Assembly: GCA_020638835.1 (NCBI GenBank)
Contig: JACKHV010000001.1
Coordinates: forward strand, 930,001 to 994,000
DNA from: Planctomycetota bacterium
GTDB taxonomy: Bacteria > Planctomycetota > UBA1135 > GCA-002686595
DNA: 64,000 nt
Reading direction: 5' to 3'
Part shown: piece by piece, positions 25,611-33,961 of the stretch
Position numbering within the stretch: position 1 is the first letter of the stretch
Layout of the letters: every line of letters begins with the position of its first letter
Notes under the pieces: generated by a model
The model's database searches: none
What the model was told of the DNA's origin: nothing
Seen by the model: the letters and a program-made list of their open reading frames with translations, nothing else
Position numbers and translations under genes: made by a program

Positions 25611-25638
25611 GGTGTGTGATAGGTCGAAGTCACACACC
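25611..25638. promoter_or_regulatory. 9-bp perfect inverted repeat abutting a start codon
   Basis: GGTGTGTGA (25611-25619) and TCACACACC (25630-25638) are exact inverted copies with a 10-base spacer, one base upstream of the ATG at 25609 on the minus strand. It may be a repressor operator or a leader hairpin hiding the ribosome site. Confidence 0.5.
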
Positions 25639-25700
25639 AGGAACCCGAGCCGATGGGCTCGGTCGGAGCTGGGATTCCCGTCCGGAAGGACGAGCACATC

Positions 25701-25717
25701 GACCTCGACTCGAGGTC
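25701..25717. promoter_or_regulatory. 17-base palindrome, possible operator
   Basis: GACCTCGA and TCGAGGTC flank a single C, giving an 8-1-8 perfect dyad. It lies between divergent genes, 92 bases from one start and 211 from the other. This is the shape of a dimeric regulator site; the regulator is unknown. Confidence 0.4.
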
Positions 25718-25927
25718 AAGCCACCTCGGCGCCCCGCGCCAGGTTGGCAGGTCCGCTCGGAGGCGGGCCGTTCCTGATGTGACCCCAGTATCGGCGGCGC
25801 GGCGCGGATGCGCGAGCCCTCTCCGTGTCATGAACCGCGGTTCCGGACCCGCCGTCCGTTCTCCGGCGCTTTCCTGCAGAATCCGTGAGTCGAATCCGGC
25901 CCCGGCGGGACCTCCCCCCCGAGAACC

Positions 25928-28567
25928 ATGCAGAACTCCCCGGTAGAGCTCCCGATCGAAGACCTGCTTGCCCACTCGGACTGGGTGCGGCGGCTGGTCG
26001 GCGGCCTCGTCTTCGACCCCGCGCGGGCCGACGACGCGGTGCAGGAGACCTGGGCCGCCGTGCTCGAGCGGCCGCCGCGCGCGGACGTCGACCCGCGGGC
26101 TTGGCTCGCGGCGGTCGCGCGCAACGCCGTGCGCAAGCTCGGTCGAGGGGAGTCGCGACGCCGGCGGCGCGAACGGGTCGCCGCGCGGCTCGAAGCCCTG
26201 CCCGACACCGTCGACGTCATCGCCAAGGCGCGCCTCGTGCGCCGGATGACCGACGCCGTGCTCGCGCTCGACGAGCCGTACCGCACGACGCTGCTCCTGC
26301 GCTACTTCGAGGAGCTGCCGCCGCGCGAGATCGCGACGCGACTGGGCCGCCCCGTGAACACGGTGCGCACCCACCTCGAGCGCGGGCTCGCCAAGCTGCG
26401 CGGCGAACTCGACGCCGAGTACGGCGACCGCGAGGCCTGGGCCTTCGCCTTCCTGCCGCTGTGCGCCGACCGCACCGCGCTCACGACGAGTGGTTCTCTC
26501 CTGCTGAAGACCGGAGGAATCGTCATGTTGTGCAAGTACGTGTTGCCCGCTGCAGTCGTGGTTTCGTTGTTCGCGGCGTGGATCGGACGGGAGGTGGAGC
26601 CGGGCGCGACGCTGGAGGTTGCGGAGCGCGACGCGGATGTGCTGAGCGCGGAGCACGACGTGACGGCGACGATCGCGCAGCCGACTGCGGACGTCGTCGC
26701 GGACTCACGCGAAGACCTACGAGTCGCTGCGACCGCGGTGTCGAACGCCGCCCCGCTCGAACTGCATCGCTACGCCGGCCGCGTCGTCGACCTCGCGGGT
26801 CGCTCGCTCGCCGGCGTCGAGCTGCTGATCGCCGATCCCGGGCGCCCGCGGTATCGCGAAGGCCGGTTCCTCGTCGGAGGGCGCGAGTTCGCGTTCAGGC
26901 CGGAAGAGCTCGAAGCGCTGCGATCCGACCCCGAGGCCGTCTCGGATCGCCTTCCAGGCCTGGACGACCCGCAGGACTTCGTGCGCTTGATCGCCGGTGA
27001 AGATGTCGGCGTGTACAGTGTCGCCACGGACGGCGCCGGGCGCATCGCGGTCGACTTGGCGTTCGAGGGCGGGCAGTGGACTGCGGCGGACTCGGACAAT
27101 GCGCTCCTGTCTCGCGGGAACCTGCAAGTCGCGGGCGGTCAGCTGGAACAAATCTTCGTCCTCGCGCCGCTCGCGGAGCTTCGTGGACGCGTCACGGACG
27201 AGCGCGGCCAACCGGTCGAGGGCGTGCGAGTCATGTCCTACCTCCGCCCGGGTCGCCTACCCGGCTTTCCCTTGATCCTCGAGGACGAGGAACCGCTGCG
27301 CTCGGCCTGGGCGGCTGAGACCGATGCCGCGGGCCGCTTCACGATCGCACGCATGCCGATCGTCCCCGGCACGTCGGTGCGCTTCGACGCACAGCGCTTC
27401 GAGACGCGGACACACACGATCAGCGCGTCGGACCCGAGCGAGCTCGAAGTCGAACTGAAGCGGCTACCCGAGCGCGAGCGGATCGCAGGCCGTGTGATCG
27501 ACCAGGAAGGTCAGCCGGTGATCCACTCGCCGATCGTGCTCGATGGTCGAGAGTCGATGACGGACGATCAGGGCAAGTTCCACTTCGAGGTCGACTCTCT
27601 CGACGCGAGCTCCGTACTGCTCGCCTATCAGCAGGGCTTCACGCCCGCCGTGATCGAGGATCTGGCCGCGCGCGTCGAGCGCGATCCCGAATCGTGCTGC
27701 GAGCTGGTCCTTCAGCTCGGTGCCGCGACCGGGTCGATCGAAGGTCGCGTGGTGGGGGATGGCGGCCGCGGACTCGCGGGAGTCCTCGTCCATCCGGTGA
27801 ACAGTCAGCGCTATCCGGGCTCGATGCGGCCTCTGTAGGGGCGCCTCTCGTCGAGCTGGGAGGGCTGGGCGCAGACTGACTCGGACGGTCGCTTCGTGCT
27901 CGACGGACTGTTCCACGAGCAATACGACCTGGTGTTCGAGGGAGTCGGCAGAGCGGAGTCGGTACGCATCGACGACGTGCCGATCGGGTCTCACGTACTG
28001 CGCGTGGTGATGGATCGTTCGATCCTGATCTCCGAGCTGACCGGCCGAGTGCTCGATCGCCGCGGCCGAGGCGTGACTGGAGCGGAGTTGTGTTCCATGG
28101 TCGCGCAGTTCGAGTCCGCAGACTCTACGACCTACACGTCGCGGGTCGAACTCGGCAAGACGGGCGCGGACGGCGCGTTCCTCCTCCATCGCGTCCCCTT
28201 CGGCAACACCAAGTTCGTCGTGCGCGGCAGCGGCATCGAGGAGACCGAGTTCGAACTCGATCCCGACAACGCGCTCGACCTGACCTTCGTCGTGTCGCTG
28301 CGCCTGCGCTTCCAGCTCGACGCCGACGTCGCGCCGGGCGCGACCTCCTTCGAAATCCTCGACGAGGAGGGCACGCGGATTCGCTTCCAGGCGATCTACA
28401 CCGACCGCGACATCCTCGCCTCGACCGGTTCGCTGAAGCAGCGCGACGCGCTGCCGACGATCGAGGTCGGCGACGAGGCGAGTGAGATCGTCTTCCGCGC
28501 GGGCGACGTCGAGGTGGACCGCAAGTCGCTCCTCTTGCAGCGGGGGGAGATCGTCCGGGTCCGCTAG
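25928..28567 (+). pseudogene. ECF sigma factor fused to membrane and regulatory-like domains, broken by TAG
   Basis: Residues 1-185 form an ECF sigma factor: region 2 (DDAVQETWAAVLER) and region 4 (LRYFEELPPREIATRLGRPVNTVRTHLERGLAKL, seen across residues about 122-155). A membrane segment follows at about 205-218, then several carboxypeptidase-regulatory-like beta domains (GRVVDLAGRSLAGVELL, GRVTDERGQPVEGVRV, GRVIDQEGQPV). Codon 637 is TAG (27836-27838). The same frame then continues with GRLSSS and DSDGRFVLDG, further such domains, and a stop at 28565-28567, so one gene of about 880 codons has been interrupted. An internal ATG (26525) is preceded by GGAGGA (26513-26518) and may give a separate membrane protein lacking the sigma part. 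A sequencing error or readthrough is also possible. Confidence 0.75.
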
Positions 28568-28621
28568 TGCGACTCCTCGCCCGCTCGCCGGCGCCAGATC
28601 AGTGCGCGCGGCACGCTCGCG

Positions 28622-28900
28622 TCAGGAGGCTTCGCCGCGATCCGCGACCGACCGGCGCAGCTGGGCGCGCAGTCGATCCCAGTCGTCGGAGGTCATCTCG
28701 CGCGCGGGGCTGCCGAGGCCCTCGAGGACCAGCTTCTCGAGCGCTTCGCGTTCCGTGGCCACGCGGTCCGCGTGGATCAGGCGCCGGATGTACTCGCTGG
28801 GCGTGCTGCAGCCGGTCGCCGCGGCGCGCTCCTGGACGAAGGACTTCTGCGCGGCCGGGAGCGAGACGGTCATGCTGGTGAGCGAGATCGGATCGGCCAT
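28622..28900 (-). CDS. ParD/CopG-like antitoxin, no toxin partner seen
   Basis: The 92-residue protein has a ribbon-helix-helix start (SMTVSLPAAQKSFVQERAAATG, then TPSEYIRRLI) typical of ParD-type antitoxins, followed by a C-terminal tail with W-D-R-L-R-A-Q-L. ParD normally precedes parE; here the next sequence downstream on this strand is the end of the sigma-fusion gene, so the antitoxin looks orphaned. The ATG at 28900 was chosen for the best match; an alternative ATG follows a few codons later at MTVSLP. Confidence 0.75.
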   Translation of the reverse strand: MADPISLTSMTVSLPAAQKSFVQERAAATGCSTPSEYIRRLIHADRVATEREALEKLVLEGLGSPAREMTSDDWDRLRAQLRRSVADRGEAS

Positions 28901-28931
28901 GGCTGCAGCCTGATCGGGCTGTGGAATTCTG

Positions 28932-28948
28932 TCAATATCTATCATTGA
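28932..28948. promoter_or_regulatory. AT-rich inverted repeat upstream of parD-like gene
   Basis: TCAAT (28932-28936) and ATTGA (28944-28948) form a dyad in an unusually AT-rich island 31-47 bases before the antitoxin start. On the minus strand it overlaps a TTGACA hexamer. It fits an autoregulatory site for a ribbon-helix-helix protein. Confidence 0.4.
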
Positions 28949-29158
28949 TGTCGCGGAATGGAGGGTCGGGGAGGGGGGGGCGCCACGAGGGAGGACCGCG
29001 TCGACGGCGCCCGGTTCGCGGCGCCTTCGCAGATCTCCGCGGTCCACTCGATGCGCGGTGCCGCGCCTAGCCGCTTCCCTCCGCGCATCGCGCTCGATGG
29101 CGGGCCATGTCCATCGCGTCTCGACGCGCACGAGCGCTGCTACACTCGGGCCTCCGCG

Positions 29159-29713
29159 ATGAGCAGCAAGGCGACCAAGGTCACGTGCCGATGCACACTC
29201 CATCGACCCGTCGTCGCGGGCCGGAAGGTCGCGTGGACCTTCCTCGTGCTGCCGGCGAAGGCGAGCGCGAAGTTGCCCTCGCGCAGCATGGTCTCGGTCG
29301 AAGGCACGCTGAACGGTGCCTCCTTCCGCGCGACGCTCGAACCCGACGGCAAGGGGAGCCACTGGTTGAAGGTGGAGCGCAAGCTGCGCGAGGCGGCCGG
29401 GGCGGAGCCGGGCGACGTCGTTGCGTTGGAGCTCGCGCCGGTGGCGAAGGAACCGGAGCCCAAGGTGCCCGCCGACCTGCGCAAGGCGCTCGCGGCGTCC
29501 GCGGCCGCGAAGGCGACTTGGGCGGACATCACGCCGCTCGCGCGCCGCGACTGGATCCACTGGATCACGTCTGGCAAGCGGGCGGAGACGCGCGTCAAGC
29601 GCATCGCCACCGCCTGCGACATGTTGGCGAAGGGCAAGCGGCGCGCGTGCTGCTTCGACCGCTCGGGGATGTACAGCAAGAGCCTGAGCTGCCCCGAGGC
29701 CGCGATGGACTGA
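29159..29713 (+). CDS. DUF1905/YdeI-OmdA family protein
   Basis: The 184-residue protein combines a DUF1905 beta domain (residues about 15-100; FLVLPAKASAKLPS, VSVEGTLNG, HWLKVERKLREAAG) with a YdeI/OmpD-associated helical domain (PADLRKALAASAAAKATWADITPL, residues about 106-129, then RAETRVKRI). Members are widespread and of uncertain role, sometimes called bacteriocin-protection proteins. The ATG at 29159 marks where similarity begins; upstream codons are low-complexity. It is followed 13 bases later by the GFA-family gene and probably shares its transcript. Confidence 0.85.
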   Translation: MSSKATKVTCRCTLHRPVVAGRKVAWTFLVLPAKASAKLPSRSMVSVEGTLNGASFRATLEPDGKGSHWLKVERKLREAAGAEPGDVVALELAPVAKEPEPKVPADLRKALAASAAAKATWADITPLARRDWIHWITSGKRAETRVKRIATACDMLAKGKRRACCFDRSGMYSKSLSCPEAAMD

Positions 29714-29726
29714 AGGGACTCGATGC

Positions 29727-30143
29727 ATGACCGTCACGACGGGATCCTGCCTGTGCGGCGACGTGCGCCTCGAGCTGCGCGGCGAACCGCGCTTCGTGGC
29801 GCACTGTCACTGCGCGAACTGCCGCAAGGCGCACGGCGCGGGATTCGTGACCTTTGCGGGTTATGCGGAAGAGGCGCTCTCGATCGTCGATCCATGCGGG
29901 CGGCTCGCGTGCTTCACGCAGTCCGACACGGGATCGACGCGGCGCTTCTGTTCGCGTTGCGGCACGCAGCTCTTGTTCGCCGGCGAGCGCTGGGCGGGAG
30001 AAGTGCACGTGGCGGTGGCGGCGCTCGATGCAGTGCCGGGAATGCCGACCGTGCACGCGTACGCCGATCGCGCGCCGCAGTGGTGTCCGATCACGGACGA
30101 GTTGCCGCAGTACGGCGGGCCCGAGGGGAACGCGCCGCTCTGA
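29727..30143 (+). CDS. GFA (Gfa-like/Mss4-fold) zinc-binding family protein
   Basis: The 138-residue protein carries the cysteine set of the GFA family: G-S-C-L-C-G near residue 8, C-H-C-A-N-C-R-K near residue 28 and F-C-S-R-C-G-T near residue 75, which bind one or two zinc ions. The family is named after a glutathione-dependent formaldehyde-activating enzyme, but most members have no proven activity. Length is typical. It converges on the small membrane protein at 30180. Confidence 0.88.
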   Translation: MTVTTGSCLCGDVRLELRGEPRFVAHCHCANCRKAHGAGFVTFAGYAEEALSIVDPCGRLACFTQSDTGSTRRFCSRCGTQLLFAGERWAGEVHVAVAALDAVPGMPTVHAYADRAPQWCPITDELPQYGGPEGNAPL

Positions 30144-30179
30144 GCGCCGCGCTCATCGATCCTTGGCGGCCGCTCGCGT

Positions 30180-30515
30180 TCAGCCGTAGATCGCGAAGAG
30201 CACGATCGCCGCGGCGGCCGCGGGAGCGCCCGCCAGGAGCCGGATGTGGAAGGGCTCCGTGTCGATTCCGGCCGTCCGCAAGAGCGGCAGGACGAGGAGA
30301 CGGGAGAGCAGGTCGACGAGCCAGCCGGCGGCGAGTCCGAGGGCGGTGACCGAGATCACGGCGATCACCCACTTGTCGTGGAGCGAGGCGTCGATCGTCC
30401 CGTAGACGCAAGCGGCGCCGCCGAGCAACGCGGTGTAGAGGCCGGCGATCTTGCAGGTGAGCTCGACCAGCTCGAAGCCGGCGTCGAAGCAGCCGGGGAG
30501 TTCATCGAGGGGCAT
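30180..30515 (-). CDS. small membrane protein, unknown
   Basis: The 111-residue protein has about three hydrophobic segments (residues 24-40, 49-66 and 93-109), with a short acidic N-terminus containing one cysteine. I recognise no family. It ends 36 bases from the convergent GFA gene, where a 15-base near-perfect palindrome (30141-30155) overlaps the GFA stop codon. Confidence 0.55.
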   Translation of the reverse strand: MPLDELPGCFDAGFELVELTCKIAGLYTALLGGAACVYGTIDASLHDKWVIAVISVTALGLAAGWLVDLLSRLLVLPLLRTAGIDTEPFHIRLLAGAPAAAAAIVLFAIYG

Positions 30516-30542
30516 GGGCGCGCTTACGTCAGCCGGTGCGGC

Positions 30543-31085
30543 TCATTCGTCCAGCGCAGAGGGAAACAGAGTGCCGAGCTCTTCGAGTTCCGGAGGACCG
30601 GGACCGTGCGAGTGGTGACGCCGGACGCGGATCGGCGTGTCCGCGCGCGAGACAGAGAAGAAGCCGAAGGGCTGCGTGATGGGTGAGAGCACGCCGCTCG
30701 TCGTGAACAGGCTGTACTGCAGGACGAGCGACTCGCCTTCGCGCTGCAGGGTCGAGCCTCCGAAGCTGTGCACGCGATCCGTGCCGTGGAAGACGGCGAC
30801 GATGTGTTCGCGCGCGAAGTCGACGGGGGGCAACTCGCTCGAGGCGCGGTCCGTGCGCATCCAAGCGTCTCTCCAGGCTGTGCCGTCTTCGATCAGCTCA
30901 CACTGCCGCTCGGCGACCGCAGAGTGCAAGCCGGTCCACTCGCGCAGGATGCTCGGTGCTGATTCGGTCGAGTCGGCGAAAGGCGGCGGGCCGTCGTGAG
31001 ACTTCGAGGCACTGCTGCACGTGAGCGCGAAGCTGAGTCCGAGCGTTGCCGAGGCGAAGACAGATGCGCGCAGTTTCCCGAGCAT
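30543..31085 (-). CDS. secreted PrcB-like domain protein
   Basis: The 180-residue protein has a signal peptide, with TCSSAS after the hydrophobic core, so it may be a lipoprotein although the lipobox is not canonical. The mature part contains V-D-F-A-R-E-H-I-V-A-V-F-H-G and later QPFGFFSVSR, the pattern of PrcB-type domains named from a spirochaete protease-complex subunit. No protease gene is adjacent. Family assignment is by pattern only. Confidence 0.55.
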   Translation of the reverse strand: MLGKLRASVFASATLGLSFALTCSSASKSHDGPPPFADSTESAPSILREWTGLHSAVAERQCELIEDGTAWRDAWMRTDRASSELPPVDFAREHIVAVFHGTDRVHSFGGSTLQREGESLVLQYSLFTTSGVLSPITQPFGFFSVSRADTPIRVRRHHSHGPGPPELEELGTLFPSALDE

Positions 31086-31151
31086 GCGTCCAGTCTAGCC
31101 GTGCCGCGGCCCGCGAACTGTCACGCTCGTGCAACGAAAGCAGGCCGCGAA

Positions 31152-32042
31152 TCAACCGACCGCGCGCACCGGCGGCGGCGACTCCATGCCCTCGAGGAAG
31201 GGCGCGGCCAGCTCGGCGGAGTGTTCTTGGCGCATGGAGCCCGGCGCCCAACGGTGGACGATCGAGCGACGTAGTGCGAGCGCTTGCTTCTGCGCGTCCT
31301 TGCCGTTCGGATCGACGTTCGCGAGCTTCTTCAGACCCGAAGGGTGCAGGGCGAGGCGGATGCGATCGACCGCGGCGCGTTGGAACTTGGCGAGGAAGCC
31401 CTTGTCGAGCTTCACGTTGTCGAGCGGATGCAGGCGCGCCATGCCCTTGCGGTACGCGTCGCGCTCGGAGACGAGCAGGACGTGGTTGAAGATCATCTTG
31501 TTCGTGCGCATCGGCAGCGCCTTCTTCGGCACCGTGCGGTTCACGAGCTGGTCGAACTCCGAGAGGTTCCCGAGGTCCTTCAGGCGCGGGATGATCGACC
31601 AGCGCGCCTCGTTCACGAAGCGATCCGCGTTCATCTCCCAGTAAAGGTGGCCGAGACCCTTCGTCCGCGCATAGCGCGCGAGGTGGTAGGGGACGAAGTG
31701 GTTGTGCGCGATCGTGTCGGCGGCGAGGTGGGACAGGTATCCCAGGATGAACGCGGCTTGGCGCCGTGAGTCCGCGAGCTCGCGCATCTCCTCGATGATG
31801 CTCCAGCGGTGACAGTGGTTGTACGAACCGCCGAAGCCTTTGAAGTTGATGATGTCCGCCGCGATGTTGCCGTAGAAGTAGGCGTCGCGCTCCGCCTCGA
31901 GCAGGTCGGCCACGGCGGCCGGCAACAGCTCGCGCTTGCGACGCAGCACGCGTTCGGCGAACTCGAGGTGGTGGCCCGGTCCCCAGGGCGCGGCGATCCA
32001 CGCGCCGAGCGACGCGAGCAGGAAGAGGAGCAGGGGGTCCAT
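31152..32042 (-). CDS. zinc-dependent phospholipase C-like protein
   Basis: The 296-residue protein begins with a short hydrophobic segment ending in WGPGHHLEF. It contains FYGNIAADI, a histidine-rich NHCHRW and YLSHLAADTIAHNHFVPYHL. These histidine and aspartate clusters match the trinuclear zinc site of bacterial zinc-dependent phospholipase C/S1-P1-type proteins. The N-terminus is probably a signal peptide or anchor, so it would act outside the cytoplasm on phospholipids or related esters. The ATG at 32042 is followed closely by the hydrophobic stretch; further upstream codons are proline/arginine-rich and unlike the family. Confidence 0.75.
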   Translation of the reverse strand: MDPLLLFLLASLGAWIAAPWGPGHHLEFAERVLRRKRELLPAAVADLLEAERDAYFYGNIAADIINFKGFGGSYNHCHRWSIIEEMRELADSRRQAAFILGYLSHLAADTIAHNHFVPYHLARYARTKGLGHLYWEMNADRFVNEARWSIIPRLKDLGNLSEFDQLVNRTVPKKALPMRTNKMIFNHVLLVSERDAYRKGMARLHPLDNVKLDKGFLAKFQRAAVDRIRLALHPSGLKKLANVDPNGKDAQKQALALRRSIVHRWAPGSMRQEHSAELAAPFLEGMESPPPVRAVG

Positions 32043-32162
32043 GGGGGGGGCGAGGTTAAGCGGGTGAGGCGGGGCCGTAGTACGAGTGGTGGCGAAAATC
32101 ACCCGCGGGAACGGCACCTTCCGCGGCGCCAGGCGGATCGAACCGCAGCGCACGCACCGCGG

Positions 32163-32196
32163 TCCCCCGAGGCGGGTGGGGGTTTGGGATGGGGCG
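32163..32196. repeat. G-rich dispersed repeat, copy 1
   Basis: A 34-base sequence with four G-runs (GGGTGGGGG, then TTTGGGATGGGG) is repeated at 33832-33865 with one mismatch. The G-runs could form a quadruplex on the plus strand. Confidence 0.75.
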
Positions 32197-32263
32197 GCGC
32201 GGAGGATTCGTCCCTCGATCGGCACCGGGACCCAGGGCGGCACGGGACCCCCTCGAGCCCCCT

Positions 32264-32303
32264 CTGGCGGAAATCCCTCCGCCAGGACAGATTCACGTCT
32301 GTC
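32264..32303 (+). other. two adjacent hairpins in the leader of the PPC gene
   Basis: CTGGCGGA/TCCGCCAG (32264-32271, 32278-32285) and GACAGA/TCTGTC (32286-32291, 32298-32303) form perfect stems with six-base loops and no base between them, 143-182 bases before the start at 32446. They could stack coaxially in a 5' leader. Confidence 0.45.
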
Positions 32304-32445
32304 TCGGTCGGGGTCCGTCAGGTCGTGGCCGTTGTCGCGCCTGCTCATGGGCAGGCGAACACCGATCTCGCTCGCAGAGCGAGGACCGCAGCACGGCTCC
32401 CCCGAGGAGTTCCCGTCGCCTGGCTACCGAGGAGTAGCGATCCAC

Positions 32446-33771
32446 ATGCGGTTCTCGAACATTGTTCGGTGTCTTCTCGCCGTCTTCTCGACCTGGCTGC
32501 TGAGCAGCACCTCCGCGGCTCAGCTCTGTCCCGGGGACGACTTCCTCGAGCCGAATGACGACTGTTGGAATCCCTCGTTGCTGACCAACGGTCAGACGAA
32601 CTCCCTCAACATCAAGGATGGGGTCGACGAGGACTTCTTCTTCCGGACGGTAGCGCACAACGAGCGGTTGACCATCGGCTGCTACTTCTCGAATGTCGAC
32701 GGAGACATCGACGTGTGGCTCTACGACGTGAACGGGACCTGCGTCCTCTCCTTGGCGCAGATCGGCCAAGGACCTTCGGACGGGCATGTTCTCGTCTACA
32801 CCAACACGAGCGGAGTACTCCAGTCGATCATGCTCCGTGTCTTCCGTCCGACTCCCCAACCGAACTGCCAGTCCTACAGTCTGATCGTCACTTCCCAGTC
32901 CAGTCCGTGCTTCTCGACGCCGGACGACGTGTACGCACCGAATCAACTCTGCAGCACCGCCGCCCCGCTGACTCCGGGGACCTATCTCGGACTCCAAGCG
33001 TTCGGCTTCCCTCGCCAGGACATGTGGAAGATCGACGTTCCGAACGGCGCAACGCTGCTCGTGGACGCGCTGTTCAGCCATGCCGGAGGAGACGTCGACA
33101 TGCGGCTCTACGATCAAGCCTCGGTCTCGAACATGACTTGCGGGACTTCGTCGGGGTGGATCGCAATCAGCTCGAGCGTGACGGACAACGAGTCCGTTTC
33201 CGCGACCAACTCGAGCGGCGGTACGATGTCCTACTACGTGTTGGTGGACATCTACCCGCCCGGCGACCTCGAGTGCAACAGCTACGATCTCGTCGTGAGC
33301 ATTCCGCCGCCCGGCACTGCGCTCTGCTTCGGAGACGGCTTCTCGGCGGGGCCGTGTCCGTGCGGCAACCAGTCGAACTTCGGTGCCGGGGAAGGTTGTC
33401 TCAACTCGGTCGGCTACGGCGCGACCTTGGGTGTTTCCGGATCGCCGAGCGTGTCGGCCGACGACATCTCCTTCACGGTCTCGCAGGGGCGCCCGAACCA
33501 GCCCGGCATGCTGCTGCAGGGTGCGAGCTTCCAGCAGGTCTGGTTCAAGGACGGCATCCTCTGCACGGGCAACCCCACCGAGCGCGTCGAGGTCGTGTTC
33601 CTGGACAGCTTCGGCGTCGCGACGACGAGTTCGTCGATCATCACGAACGGAAACGTCTCCGCGGGGGACACGCGCTGGTACCAGATGTGGTATCGCGACC
33701 CCGGGGGCGTTAGCCCGTGCGGCACCGGATCGAACTTCTCGCACGCGCTCGCGATCACGTACACGCGGTGA
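32446..33771 (+). CDS. secreted PPC-domain protein with six-cysteine C-terminal module
   Basis: The 441-residue protein has a signal peptide cleaved after TSAA-Q. Two tandem domains (about residues 30-150 and 160-285) resemble bacterial pre-peptidase C-terminal (PPC) domains: EPNDDCWNP, DEDFFFRT, GDIDVWLYD, then TPGTYLGLQ, DMWKIDVPNG and GDVDMRLYD. The last 149 residues (33322-33768) are a module with six cysteines (CFGDG, PCPC, GEGC, ILC, SPCG) and the signature GNPTERVE and YRDPGGVSPCG. That module is also found in the proteins at 50429 and 52586. There is no catalytic domain, so it is probably a structural or adhesive surface protein. Confidence 0.82.
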   Translation: MRFSNIVRCLLAVFSTWLLSSTSAAQLCPGDDFLEPNDDCWNPSLLTNGQTNSLNIKDGVDEDFFFRTVAHNERLTIGCYFSNVDGDIDVWLYDVNGTCVLSLAQIGQGPSDGHVLVYTNTSGVLQSIMLRVFRPTPQPNCQSYSLIVTSQSSPCFSTPDDVYAPNQLCSTAAPLTPGTYLGLQAFGFPRQDMWKIDVPNGATLLVDALFSHAGGDVDMRLYDQASVSNMTCGTSSGWIAISSSVTDNESVSATNSSGGTMSYYVLVDIYPPGDLECNSYDLVVSIPPPGTALCFGDGFSAGPCPCGNQSNFGAGEGCLNSVGYGATLGVSGSPSVSADDISFTVSQGRPNQPGMLLQGASFQQVWFKDGILCTGNPTERVEVVFLDSFGVATTSSSIITNGNVSAGDTRWYQMWYRDPGGVSPCGTGSNFSHALAITYTR

Positions 33772-33831
33772 GCGTGCGCGCTAGGTAGAAGTCGACGAGT
33801 CGCCGCGAACTCCCCGGAGCTCGCGCTGGTC

Positions 33832-33887
33832 TCCCCCGTGGCGGGTGGGGGTTTGGGATGGGGCGCGCCGCGGAACCGCCTCATCCC
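33832..33887. repeat. G-rich dispersed repeat, copy 2, with 11-bp hairpin
   Basis: Bases 33832-33865 repeat 32163-32196 with one mismatch. In this copy the end (33855-33865) pairs with 33877-33887 over 11 positions with one G-U wobble, giving a REP-like hairpin that could also end the PPC transcript. Confidence 0.7.
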
Positions 33888-33961
33888 GCGCCGCCGCGCT
33901 TGAGCTGGGTGCGGGCGGACGGGCATAGTGGCGGGGAACCGCGCCGAGCCGCCCCCGATCC

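Larger units (their letters stand above)
25610..25927. other. 318-base divergent intergenic region
   Basis: This region separates the minus-strand small genes from the plus-strand sigma-factor gene. It holds two palindromes, annotated separately, and no credible coding frame. Confidence 0.5.
32043..32445. other. 403-base divergent intergenic region
   Basis: Between the phospholipase-like and PPC-domain genes there is no credible coding frame. It contains the first copy of the G-rich repeat (32163-32196) and two back-to-back hairpins (32264-32303). Confidence 0.5.

Noticed and set aside
25610..26656. Long upstream extension of the 74-residue minus-strand gene
   Set aside because: The extension runs antisense through the sigma-factor domain and has no family features; similarity starts at the ATG at 25609.
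27836..27838. TAG as a pyrrolysine codon
   Set aside because: No pyrrolysine genes are seen, and the host protein type is not one known to use it; nonsense mutation or base error is simpler.
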